DNA of 64,000 bases from Patiriisocius marinistellae. GTDB taxonomy: Bacteria; Bacteroidota; Bacteroidia; Flavobacteriales; Flavobacteriaceae. Position numbers and translations under genes: made by a program. Positions 1-6,988 of the stretch are shown here, in pieces. The DNA lies in NCBI RefSeq assembly GCF_009014635.1, contig NZ_BKCF01000001.1, positions 682,001 through 746,000 on the forward strand. The letters are read 5' to 3'. A model generated the notes under the pieces. That model saw only the letters and a program-made list of their open reading frames with translations, searched no databases and was not told where the DNA came from. How positions within the stretch are numbered: position 1 is the first letter of the stretch; each line of letters opens with the position of its first letter.

Positions 1-333
1 ATAGTGATTGTTATAAGAGGTTTTTTGCATAAGATAAACGCAACTCCACATGAGAGCATAAAAAAACATGCTCCATTTGTATTTGTAGCCTAGCATTACA
101 CAAAGCCCAAAAACTCCCATCAAAGCAAAATAGATGTACATCCAATTGCCTGGTAGCGGTTGTAAAAACTCAAACCCTATAAAGTTGAATGTAAAGTCTG
201 GCTCAATGAGAGTTCGTTTTACCCAGCCTGTTGCAATTGCGCCAAAACCTTCGATTGCGATGAGTGCTCCAAAAACCACACGCCATAAAACGAGCCCAGT
301 GTTGTCTATATGTTTGAATAAAAACTTATCCAT
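1..333 (-). CDS. HTTM-domain membrane protein, N-terminal part (truncated by window edge)
   Basis: The minus strand is open from the window edge to an ATG at 333-331 and gives 111 residues starting MDKFLFKHIDNTGLVLWR. Aromatic, membrane-like segments follow (about residues 13-33 and 66-86), and the visible part ends with a KTSYNNHY stretch. This opening, with the tyrosine/asparagine/histidine stretch after the second helix, resembles the HTTM domain of the vitamin K-dependent gamma-carboxylase-like family, multi-pass membrane proteins of mostly unknown role in Bacteroidota. The start overlaps the stop of ribF by 8 bases, so the two are probably translationally coupled in one transcript. Only the N-terminus is visible, so the family call rests on about a quarter of the expected protein. 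Confidence 0.7.
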   Translation of the reverse strand, partial: MDKFLFKHIDNTGLVLWRVVFGALIAIEGFGAIATGWVKRTLIEPDFTFNFIGFEFLQPLPGNWMYIYFALMGVFGLCVMLGYKYKWSMFFYALMWSCVYLMQKTSYNNHY

Positions 334-1267
334 TTTTTCTCACTTCGGAAATGTAACTACGGGCAAAAAGCTCGTCTTTGTTAATTGCTTCTTTTAGCAT
401 GTCTAAATTTTTAAATGTCTCTTCATCACGAATATGTGTTAAGAATTCTAAATTTAGTTTTTTACCATACAAATCTCCATCAAAGTCTAAGAAATAAGTT
501 TCAATGGTTTTTGAGGTGCCACCTACGGTAGGGTTTGTTCCTATGCTTGTAATTCCATAGTAATTTATATCATTTATTTTTGATTCTACCACATAAACAC
601 CGTTCACAGGCACAAGTTTATAAGACTCAGCGATTGCAAGATTTGCTGTAGGGTATTTTAGTGTTCGTCCTATTGCTTTTCCTTTGACGACAGTTCCTGA
701 TATCATAAAATTATAGCCTAAATAATCATTAGCAGTATTAATGTCTCCTGCCTCAATAGCTCTCCTAATTTTAGTTGAACTTACCGAAACTTCATCAAGT
801 TGTTGAGCGCTAATCTCTTCGACTTCAAAACCAAACTCCTTTCCGAAGGCTTTTAAATCATTAATATCTGCATTACGGTTACGGCCAAAGCGGTGGTCGT
901 AGCCAATTATAATTTTTTTTGCTTTAAGTTTTTCGACAAGAATGTCACGTACATATTGCAGCGCTGATAATCTTGAAAACTCGTATGTAAAAGGTTCTAC
1001 AACAAAGTGGTCTAATCCAGCAGCTTCGAGTAACTGCTTTTTTTCTTGCAATGTGTTAATGAGTTTAATATTACTATCCTTTTGTAAAACCATTCTGGGG
1101 TGAGGGAAAAATGTAAGTACAACAGATTCTAACCCATCTTTTTTTGCGGCTGACACGAGTCTCTCAACAATGGCTTTGTGGCCAATGTGTACACCATCAA
1201 ACGTGCCAATAGTTATTACACTTTGAGTAGTGCTATTAAAAGTGGAAGCATCTAGATATTCCTCCAT
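326..1267 (-). CDS. ribF: Bifunctional riboflavin kinase / FAD synthetase
   Basis: This 313-residue cytoplasmic enzyme phosphorylates riboflavin to FMN and adenylates FMN to FAD. The N-terminal nucleotidyltransferase half (about 15-175) shows the GTFDGVHIGH motif at 21-30 with its HxGH signature, FFPHPRM near 53-59, YDHRFGRNR at 123-131 and SSTKIR at 163-168. The C-terminal riboflavin-kinase half (about 184-305) shows GKAIGRTLKYPTAN at 196-209 and the later NGVYVV and GTNPTVGG stretches. Length and domain order match the bacterial family. It lies one base after pth on the same strand and overlaps the HTTM gene, in a row of housekeeping genes. Confidence 0.96.
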   Translation of the reverse strand: MEEYLDASTFNSTTQSVITIGTFDGVHIGHKAIVERLVSAAKKDGLESVVLTFFPHPRMVLQKDSNIKLINTLQEKKQLLEAAGLDHFVVEPFTYEFSRLSALQYVRDILVEKLKAKKIIIGYDHRFGRNRNADINDLKAFGKEFGFEVEEISAQQLDEVSVSSTKIRRAIEAGDINTANDYLGYNFMISGTVVKGKAIGRTLKYPTANLAIAESYKLVPVNGVYVVESKINDINYYGITSIGTNPTVGGTSKTIETYFLDFDGDLYGKKLNLEFLTHIRDEETFKNLDMLKEAINKDELFARSYISEVRKNG

Positions 1268-1268
1268 G

Positions 1269-2018
1269 TTATTTGCCGTTAAAGGTGTTCATTGTATTAT
1301 TAATTCCTGCAAGTCCAAAAGAGGGGATAATTTGAGACGCTTTTTCAAGTCGCTCTCCAAGTGCCGCTTCTTCTTCTGGTGTCCATTCGCCTAGCACATA
1401 ATCAACCTGGCGCCCTTTTGAAAACTCATCACTAATACCAAACCTAAATCTAGGGTAACTACCAGAATTTAAAACTGCTTGAATATCTTTTAAACCATTA
1501 TGACCGCCGCTGCTACCTCGCGTTTTAATTCTAAATGTACCAAAAGAAAGGTTTAAATCATCTGTAATTACAAGCATATTCTCAACAGGAATATTCTCTT
1601 TATCAAGCCAGTATTTTACTGCTTTCCCGCTAAGGTTCATAAAAGTACTTGGTTTTAAAAGTATAAATGTACGGCCTTTTGATTTGTAGGTGGTTACGTC
1701 TCCCAGTTTTACGGTTTCCCAAGTAAGGTCTTCTTTTTTAGCCAAATAGTCCAGCACTTTAAACCCAATATTGTGACGGGTGTTTTCATATTTAGGGCCA
1801 ATGTTTCCAAGGCCGGCGATTAGAAATTTTTTCATAGTTGTGGGGTCAGTTTTGGGTGCTTCAATAATGTGACTAGCATTATCGGTGTTTTTTTCATGTT
1901 TAATTGATGTTTCGGAATTAGTGTTCTCATTTTGTTGTTCAGAGTTTTTTAAATGAGACACCTCAGTGGTTGATGCTGTTTTATTTCCGAAGAAAAGTTT
2001 CCTAAGCCATGAAATCAT
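1269..2018 (-). CDS. pth: Peptidyl-tRNA hydrolase with a 61-residue N-terminal extension
   Basis: Pth releases tRNA from peptidyl-tRNA that drops off the ribosome. Family residues are present: Asn72 and His82 in GNIGPKYENTRHNIGF, the catalytic Asp at about 153 in VITDDLNL, Asn128 in TFMNLSG and Asn174 in GGHNGLK. The conserved enzyme begins at Met62 (MKKFLIAGLGN) and from there is about 188 residues, the usual length. The first 61 residues start MISWLRKLFFGNK and then become low-complexity and rich in Ser, Thr, Asn and Glu. The long reading frame is open and starts with ATG, so either Met1 or Met62 could be used. I report the long form. Upstream is rplY, a common neighbour of pth. Confidence 0.93.
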   Translation of the reverse strand: MISWLRKLFFGNKTASTTEVSHLKNSEQQNENTNSETSIKHEKNTDNASHIIEAPKTDPTTMKKFLIAGLGNIGPKYENTRHNIGFKVLDYLAKKEDLTWETVKLGDVTTYKSKGRTFILLKPSTFMNLSGKAVKYWLDKENIPVENMLVITDDLNLSFGTFRIKTRGSSGGHNGLKDIQAVLNSGSYPRFRFGISDEFSKGRQVDYVLGEWTPEEEAALGERLEKASQIIPSFGLAGINNTMNTFNGK

Positions 2019-2096
2019 AGGGTTATATTTTAGGTAAAAATAAAAAAAGCATCCCGAATTAACGGAATGCTTTTAAATATATTAACGTTGTTTGGT

Positions 2097-2732
2097 TTAT
2101 TCTTTAACCGCAGCAACGTCGTCAGTCTCAGTTGCAGGAACATCACCTTCTTCACCTTCTTCATCTTCATCTTCATCAGCAATTGCAGTACGAGAAGTTC
2201 TAATCTGGCAAATAACTGTGTTGTCTGAGTGTAAGATTGTAAAATCTTCACTTTTAACAGCAGTAACATACATTTTTGCACCAATTTTCATTTCGGTAAT
2301 ATCTACTTCAATAAAATCTGGAAGGTTTGCAGGAACTGCTTTAATACGCATTTTACGTGTAACTATACGTAAAACTCCACCATTTTTAACTCCACGAGAA
2401 TTACCTGTAATACGTACAGGAATTTCTAGCATTACTTCTTTATCATCAAAGATTTGATAGAAATCTACGTGTAAAATTCTGTCAGTAACTGGGTGAAATT
2501 GAATGTCTTGTAAGATACAGTTTACTTTTGTACCATCCTCAAGCTCAACTACAACTGTATGAACGTCTGGCGTGTATACTAGTTTGTTGAAAGCGAGTTC
2601 TGGTGCATTAAAGTGAATAGGCTCGTCTCCTCCGTATACTACGCAAGGTACCTGTCCAGCATCTCGTAAGGCTTTTGTTGCTTTTTTGCCTACGGTTTCT
2701 CTTTTAGATCCGTTGATTGTAATTGATTTCAT
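2097..2732 (-). CDS. rplY: 50S ribosomal protein L25 / general stress protein Ctc (long form)
   Basis: This 211-residue protein is the long, two-domain TL5/CTC form of L25, which binds 5S rRNA in the large subunit. Residues 1-90 carry the L25 beta-barrel ([27 protein letters not shown] and then the [11 protein letters not shown] region). Residues about 98-185 form the TL5 C-terminal domain ([24 protein letters not shown]). The last 25 residues are an acidic tail rich in Asp and Glu, common in Bacteroidota. The gene sits between prs and pth on the same strand, a frequent bacterial order, and has its own -7-like promoter element just upstream. Confidence 0.96.
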   Translation of the reverse strand: MKSITINGSKRETVGKKATKALRDAGQVPCVVYGGDEPIHFNAPELAFNKLVYTPDVHTVVVELEDGTKVNCILQDIQFHPVTDRILHVDFYQIFDDKEVMLEIPVRITGNSRGVKNGGVLRIVTRKMRIKAVPANLPDFIEVDITEMKIGAKMYVTAVKSEDFTILHSDNTVICQIRTSRTAIADEDEDEEGEEGDVPATETDDVAAVKE

Positions 2733-2778
2733 TTTATAATTTTAATTAATTAAATGTAATTTCCTCTTTTTGAGGGGT

Positions 2779-2787
2779 GCAAATGTA
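2779..2787 (-). promoter_or_regulatory. Bacteroidota-type -7 promoter element for rplY-pth-ribF
   Basis: On the minus strand these bases read TACATTTGC, an exact match to the Bacteroidota sigma-ABfr -7 consensus TAnnTTTG. It lies about 47 bases before the rplY start. No clear TTTG -33 box is seen. This suggests rplY and the genes after it can be transcribed separately from prs. Confidence 0.6.
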
Positions 2788-2998
2788 CTCTTTTTTTCTG
2801 AAATTTAAAACGCGTAAGTGAATATAGCTTTTTGATTATGTAGAGTTAATTAAGTAGCTGTAGATTATTACCTTAATAAAGGGAAAGATAAATTTTTTTA
2901 TGTTAAAATACATTGAATTAAAATAAATCAAATAGCCAAAAAATAGACTTTTTTTGTCTTTTTCTTGGCTTAATTTTTAATCTTAAATTTTGTTTAAC

Positions 2999-3937
2999 CT
3001 ACATTAAAAACTTTTCTGAAATTGATTTGTTTCCATGAACGCTAAGCATTACATCTGCAAAAAGTTTTGCGCAAGAAAGTACTCTTAACTTTGGACTTGT
3101 TTGTTTTAGCGGAATTGAATCTGTTACAATTAGCTCTTCTAGTTTTGAGTTTTCTAAACGCTCGTATGCACTCCCAGATAAGATAGGGTGTGTACAAATA
3201 GCTCTCACGCTTAGTGCTCCACGTTCCATCATCAGGTCTGCTGCTTTTGTTAATGTTCCTGCGGTATCCACCATATCATCAACTAATACAACATTTTTGC
3301 CTTTTACATCACCAATGAGTTCCATATGGCTAATAATATTTGCTTTTTCTCTTTGTTTGTAGCAAATAACCACATCGCTATTTAGCGCTTTAGAATATGC
3401 ATAAGCTCTTTTGCTACCTCCCATATCTGGCGAGGCAATTGTAAGATTATCAAGATTTAAACCTCTTAAATAAGGTAGGAAAATAGTTGAAGCAAAAAGG
3501 TGGTCTACTGGCTTTTCAAAGAAACCTTGAATTTGGTCAGCATGTAAATCCATTGTAATTATACGAGTTGCACCTGCTGTCTCTAGCATTTTTGCAATCA
3601 TTTTTGCTGCAATAGGTACACGAGGTTTGTCTTTGCGATCTTGACGTGCCCAGCCAAAATAAGGCATAACCGCGGTAATGTGTCTTGCACTTGCTCGTTT
3701 TGCGGCGTCACACATTAACAATAATTCCATTAAATGGTCGCTGCTTGGGTGTGTAGAGCCTATTAAAAACACACGACATCCACGTACACTTTCTTCAAAG
3801 CTAGGTTGAAATTCTCCATCGCTATATGTTGAGGTAATGATATTTCCTAATAGAATACCGTAGGCTTTAGCTATATCAACAGCTAAACTTTGAGATTGTT
3901 TACAGGCAAAAATCTTGGGTTGTGGTTCAAGTGGCAT
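2999..3937 (-). CDS. prs: Ribose-phosphate pyrophosphokinase (PRPP synthetase)
   Basis: This enzyme makes PRPP from ribose 5-phosphate and ATP, feeding nucleotide, histidine and tryptophan synthesis. The 312-residue protein shows DGEFQPSFEESVRG (about 40-53), the ATP-binding RQDRKDKPR loop at 98-106, the metal-binding MDLHADQ at 129-135 and the PRPP-binding VDDMVDTAGTLT at 219-230. Length is normal for the class I bacterial enzyme. It is the first gene of the minus-strand block prs-rplY-pth-ribF. The 266-base space to rplY contains the rplY promoter and no recognisable gene. Confidence 0.97.
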   Translation of the reverse strand: MPLEPQPKIFACKQSQSLAVDIAKAYGILLGNIITSTYSDGEFQPSFEESVRGCRVFLIGSTHPSSDHLMELLLMCDAAKRASARHITAVMPYFGWARQDRKDKPRVPIAAKMIAKMLETAGATRIITMDLHADQIQGFFEKPVDHLFASTIFLPYLRGLNLDNLTIASPDMGGSKRAYAYSKALNSDVVICYKQREKANIISHMELIGDVKGKNVVLVDDMVDTAGTLTKAADLMMERGALSVRAICTHPILSGSAYERLENSKLEELIVTDSIPLKQTSPKLRVLSCAKLFADVMLSVHGNKSISEKFLM

Positions 3938-3960
3938 GGTGGTAATTTTTTATACGTACC

Positions 3961-3969
3961 GCAAAAATA
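3961..3969 (-). promoter_or_regulatory. Putative -7 promoter element for prs
   Basis: On the minus strand this reads TATTTTTGC, matching TAnnTTTG, 24 bases before the prs ATG. No good -33 box is visible at the expected distance, so the call rests on the -7 match and position alone. Confidence 0.45.
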
Positions 3970-4087
3970 GTGGAAACCAAAAAAGTGAGAAAGAAATGTT
4001 ATTGCGGAGTTGTAAACAAAAAAAAATGAATCTTTAATTTTTCTAACTCAGAGAATTTTAATTACTTTCATTTGCTAAATTATATCT

Positions 4088-4450
4088 ATGTTTTATATTA
4101 TTTGGATTGGTGTATCATTAGTTGTAGGGTTAATTGGCAAAGAGAAATCATTAGGTTTTTTAGGTTATTTCCTTATTTCTCTTTTTTTAAGTCCTTTAAT
4201 TGGGTTTATAGTTTATTTATTTTCAAGTGAGAATAATAAAAAGATACCTGAATACTTAATAAGCTTTAAGAAAGCTAAAATGAGTGAAAATAGAGGTGAT
4301 ATTAACGAAGCAATTAAATTATATAAAGACGTTATTTTTTTAATTGATGAATTACCTAACAACGGAGATAGCCCTATACTTCGTTCAAGATTAGAAAAAA
4401 GAAAATTTTCTGCTAATAAGATATTTGAACTTGAGAAAGTTTCCATTTAG
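4088..4450 (+). CDS. Hypothetical small membrane protein
   Basis: I do not recognise a family. The 120-residue product begins with a hydrophobic segment (about 2-17), a short KEKSLGF turn and a second hydrophobic segment (about 23-46), forming a membrane hairpin. A soluble C-terminal part of about 70 residues follows and looks helical: FKKAKMSENRGDINEAIKLY resembles one TPR-like helix pair. It starts at ATG, is isolated between the prs promoter and a tRNA, and is transcribed away from prs. AT content is somewhat higher than its neighbours. It may be an anchored scaffold protein, but there is no direct evidence of function. Confidence 0.65.
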   Translation: MFYIIWIGVSLVVGLIGKEKSLGFLGYFLISLFLSPLIGFIVYLFSSENNKKIPEYLISFKKAKMSENRGDINEAIKLYKDVIFLIDELPNNGDSPILRSRLEKRKFSANKIFELEKVSI

Positions 4451-4457
4451 ATTCTAT

Positions 4458-4490
4458 AAAAAAACCCTTTGCGGTTAGCAAAGGGTTTAA
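4458..4490 (-). terminator. Intrinsic terminator after tRNA-Leu
   Basis: An 11-base perfect stem (AAACCCTTTGC and GCAAAGGGTTT) closes a 5-base loop, and on the minus strand it is followed by a run of T. It ends the tRNA transcript. Confidence 0.85.
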
Positions 4491-4493
4491 AAG

Positions 4494-4575
4494 TACTCGA
4501 GGCGGGAATCGAACCCGCACGACCGAAGTCACTGGATTTTGAATCCAGCGCGTCTACCAATTCCGCCACTCGAGC
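4494..4575 (-). tRNA. tRNA-Leu, anticodon CAA
   Basis: The minus strand folds as a class II tRNA of 82 nt. The acceptor stem pairs GCTCGAG with CTCGAGT and the discriminator base is A. The anticodon stem CTGGA/TCCAG holds the loop TTCAAAA with anticodon CAA. The long variable arm is GAC-TTCG-GTC. The T arm contains GGTTCGATTCC. The CCA end is not encoded. It reads UUG leucine codons. Confidence 0.97.
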
Positions 4576-4626
4576 TTCAAAATTGGACTGCAAAAATAAT
4601 CATTTTTATATTCTGTGGAAGTTTTT

Positions 4627-5307
4627 CTACTCTTTAATAAATTTCTTCACGGTCTTTTTTCCTTCGGAAATGAGCTCTATTAAATAAATGCCGCTTTTTA
4701 AAGATGAAACATCAATTTTTTGTCCGTTATACATTTCAGAAGATATCTTTTTACCTAAGATATTGAATATAGAGAATTCTGAAATTAAAGCTCCATTTGT
4801 ATTGATTGAAAGATTACTTGAGGCTGGATTTGGTACTATTGAAATAGTGGTGTTTACATTATCTTTAATAGAAAGAAAAACATTGTCTTGAAATTGGAGT
4901 CCAAATCCTGGCGCAATTTCCCAATAAAGTTCTGTGCCTCCTCCATAAATATATACTGTAGGGTTTTGAGCATCGTCAAAATGGGTAAAATAATTATGTT
5001 CTGAGTCATTGTAATTCATATTCTCACAATCCATTGTTGTGGCTGAAAAGTTTGTGCTGGAATATTCAATATCATCAACAAAAATAATATTTCCCGAAAA
5101 GGTATTACAGGCACCCACTCCCTCAAAACTCAAATCTGGATTGATTGTCAATGTAGGATTTTGTGGAAAATCTTCATTAGTAATGGGTTCAGGATCTGAT
5201 AAATCTGCTGTGAAGGCATTTAAATACCATGTTCCCACGATATCAGGATTTTGTGACGAAATATTTATTGAATAAAAAAGGACGAGTAAGAGTAGAAGTT
5301 TTTTCAT
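4627..5307 (-). CDS. Secreted META/HslJ-like protein with T9SS sorting domain
   Basis: The ATG at 5307 gives 226 residues starting MKKLLLLLVLFYSINISSQ, a clear Sec signal peptide; a longer frame exists but starts only at TTG and adds non-signal residues. Residues about 20-140 (IVGTWYLNAF at the start, LSFEGVGACNTFSGNI in the middle) resemble the compact beta domain of META/HslJ-type or lipocalin-like proteins. The last 70 residues begin IVPNPASSNLSI and end GIYLIELISEGKKTVKKFIKE, a type A T9SS C-terminal sorting domain, so the protein is probably moved across the outer membrane by the Por system. No partner gene is adjacent. The biological role is unknown. Confidence 0.85.
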   Translation of the reverse strand: MKKLLLLLVLFYSINISSQNPDIVGTWYLNAFTADLSDPEPITNEDFPQNPTLTINPDLSFEGVGACNTFSGNIIFVDDIEYSSTNFSATTMDCENMNYNDSEHNYFTHFDDAQNPTVYIYGGGTELYWEIAPGFGLQFQDNVFLSIKDNVNTTISIVPNPASSNLSINTNGALISEFSIFNILGKKISSEMYNGQKIDVSSLKSGIYLIELISEGKKTVKKFIKE

Positions 5308-5365
5308 AATTAAAGGCTTTAATGTAAGATACAAATTTTTTAACAAGCATATTTCCGAAGTAAAA

Positions 5366-6193
5366 CTACATTGCTATATACCTTCTATAGGCGCTTGCCA
5401 GTTTTGTGTCGTATTTATTCGCTGCATATTCTGGACCATTGTATCCCCTTGCAAAGCTTGCCCAATTTTTACTTTTAAGATGGCGGATTAAATTATTTGC
5501 TTTACAAAAAAGCCCGAACGCCTTTAAATGCTGGCGCTCGTGTGTGTACATATCTGCAACATAACTATCGACCGTACTATAACCTAGCAATTGATAATGA
5601 AACCCCATAATTTGAAATGCTCCGTATGAAGCAGATACATATGCTGCATTGTGTACTAAATCATCGTCGCTTAATCCTGCTGCTTTTTCTAAACGGTCAA
5701 ATTCTTGCTTGCCTCCTTCGTAGAATTTCTTTGTCCAGCTTTTGTACAATACATTTTTTGAGTGCTCATTTATTAATGTTTCAGGGGAGACGTTTCTTGC
5801 TTTGAGTTCACGCCAAAAAACGTGTCCTTCAAACAAAATACGTGGGCGGCCGTCTAGTAGAAATCCTTTTCCATTACTTTCAACTTCATTTACTGCTTTG
5901 ACCGCAGCAAGTTCTAAACCATACTGTGAGGCAAAATCTTTTAAATCATCCTCAGAGAGAAATTTATTATTAAACTGAGTTAATTGTTGTTGTGCGTTTA
6001 AGAGTATTGCCCAAGTTTTTGCTCCCACAATACCATCAACAACAAGATCATTTTTTGATTGAAAATCTTTTACCGCGCGGTCTGTATCTGTGCCAAAATA
6101 GTTTGATACATATACCTCATAACCCAAACTTGTTAATAATTCTTCGAGTACGTGAACGCTGGAATTTCTAGAGCGTAGTTTTAATGTTTGCAT
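5366..6193 (-). CDS. N-acetylmuramidase with N-terminal peptidoglycan-binding domain
   Basis: The 275-residue protein has a PG_binding_1 type domain at about 8-65 (FGTDTDRAVKDFQSKNDL followed by VDGIVGAKTWAILL). After it comes an N-acetylmuramidase (DUF3380-type) catalytic domain from about 80 to 272: AVKAVNEVESNGKGFL with its likely catalytic glutamate, RPRILFEGHVFW, SYGAFQIMGFHY and FARGYNGPEYA. This family cuts the glycan chain of peptidoglycan and is common in phage endolysins. No signal peptide is seen; the protein starts MQTLKLRSRNSSVH. No phage genes, holin or toxin-export genes lie nearby, so this looks like a stand-alone, domesticated or non-classically exported lysozyme. Confidence 0.88.
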   Translation of the reverse strand: MQTLKLRSRNSSVHVLEELLTSLGYEVYVSNYFGTDTDRAVKDFQSKNDLVVDGIVGAKTWAILLNAQQQLTQFNNKFLSEDDLKDFASQYGLELAAVKAVNEVESNGKGFLLDGRPRILFEGHVFWRELKARNVSPETLINEHSKNVLYKSWTKKFYEGGKQEFDRLEKAAGLSDDDLVHNAAYVSASYGAFQIMGFHYQLLGYSTVDSYVADMYTHERQHLKAFGLFCKANNLIRHLKSKNWASFARGYNGPEYAANKYDTKLASAYRRYIAM

Positions 6194-6332
6194 AATTTAG
6201 TATTTAGAAATAAACTTCCTTGAATATTGTATTTTACTATGTTTTGTAAAAAGAGGAGGTTTAAATATAAACACTAATGTGCTTATTTACAACAAACTAC
6301 AATTAAAAAAATTATAGTTTAAAATTCCTGTA

Positions 6333-6581
6333 TTAAGCTATTGCATTTTGTGGAGCCCAATGGGAGCATAGCATTCCTAGTGCTGCTTTTTGAGGATTTG
6401 CGCATGTTGGCCCTTCATATCTAGAGCATGTTGTGCAGTTAGGGTCGTTTTTTAGTGCTGCTTTCATTTCAAAACTATCACAAGTATAACTGTCACTCAC
6501 TTGTACACCATGTATTTTACAGTTCATGCCGTCTACTAAATTTTCACAATTTGTACAGCTATTTCCTAATCTTATTGACAT
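6333..6581 (-). CDS. Small cysteine-rich protein, possibly metal binding
   Basis: The 82-residue product has eight cysteines in pairs and singles (C9, C12, C20, C34, C49, C52, C60, C72), including CTNC and CTTC pairs. The two halves are loosely similar (CxxC then a lone Cys about 8 residues later), suggesting an internal duplication and one or two metal sites, perhaps zinc or an iron-sulfur cluster. There is no signal peptide or membrane helix, so it is probably cytoplasmic. I do not recognise a named family. It is flanked by noncoding DNA on both sides and starts at ATG. Confidence 0.75.
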   Translation of the reverse strand: MSIRLGNSCTNCENLVDGMNCKIHGVQVSDSYTCDSFEMKAALKNDPNCTTCSRYEGPTCANPQKAALGMLCSHWAPQNAIA

Positions 6582-6888
6582 AATTTTTGTTTTAGTTATA
6601 ACTCAAAGCTACACTAAGTTGTATTAAGAATGAATATAAATTCTTGTTTTGCAGTTGTTTATATTTAGATTGCTTTAAAATAATAAAAATTGTCTCTATG
6701 AACTTAAATGTAAAGACTTAGCTAAGCTAAAATTTCAAACATTAATTAAGAGCATTCTCTTAATCCTATTTTAAGTAAAAACTATGAGCTATCAAACACT
6801 TAAAATTTTCTTAATTTTTTTTAAATATGTTAAATTATAATTCATCAATTTATGTTTATGTGATAAAAATGAGTTATTTACAGAAATA
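6582..6888. other. Intergenic region without a recognised gene
   Basis: AT-rich spacer between the Cys-rich gene and the haem operon control region. Short runs such as AAACATTAATTAAGAGCATTCTCTTAATCC include an AAGAG/CTCTT inverted pair near 6746-6762, but no coding frame or RNA gene was recognised. Confidence 0.5.
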
Positions 6889-6889
6889 A

Positions 6890-6957
6890 TTATTTAGAAT
6901 AAATCTTAATAGATGAATAAAAATGCGCTTATTCTTATTTAGAATGAATAAGAATAA
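6890..6957 (+). promoter_or_regulatory. Fur-like operator: perfect inverted repeat plus an upstream copy
   Basis: Half-sites TTATTCTTATT (6929-6939) and AATAAGAATAA (6947-6957) are perfect 11-base inverted repeats around a 7-base centre. A second related copy, TTATTTAGAATAAAT at 6890-6904, matches TTATTTAGAATGAAT at 6935-6949 in 14 of 15 positions, 45 bases apart. The palindrome occupies the -33 region of the haem operon promoter, where a repressor would block transcription. AT-rich AGAAT/ATTCT dyads of this kind fit iron regulators of the Fur family, but assigning Fur is inference. Confidence 0.65.
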
Positions 6958-6958
6958 C

Positions 6959-6966
6959 TAATTTTG
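6959..6966 (+). promoter_or_regulatory. -7 promoter element of the haem uptake operon
   Basis: TAATTTTG matches the Bacteroidota consensus TAnnTTTG exactly. It follows the palindrome by one base and precedes the receptor ATG by 22 bases. Confidence 0.7.
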
Positions 6967-6988
6967 CTCGCTCATAACTAACAATTAT

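Noticed and set aside
134-397. Plus-strand open frame of 87 codons
   Set aside because: It lies antisense to the HTTM gene start and the ribF end, whose family motifs are clear, and has no recognisable domain.
2030-2284. Minus-strand frame overlapping the end of rplY
   Set aside because: It is a second frame of the rplY acidic-tail region with Leu/Lys-rich low-complexity sequence caused by codon composition.
6929-6957. Palindrome considered as a terminator or attachment site
   Set aside because: It is AT-rich with a 7-base centre and no T-run, and sits next to an exact -7 element, so an operator is the better reading.
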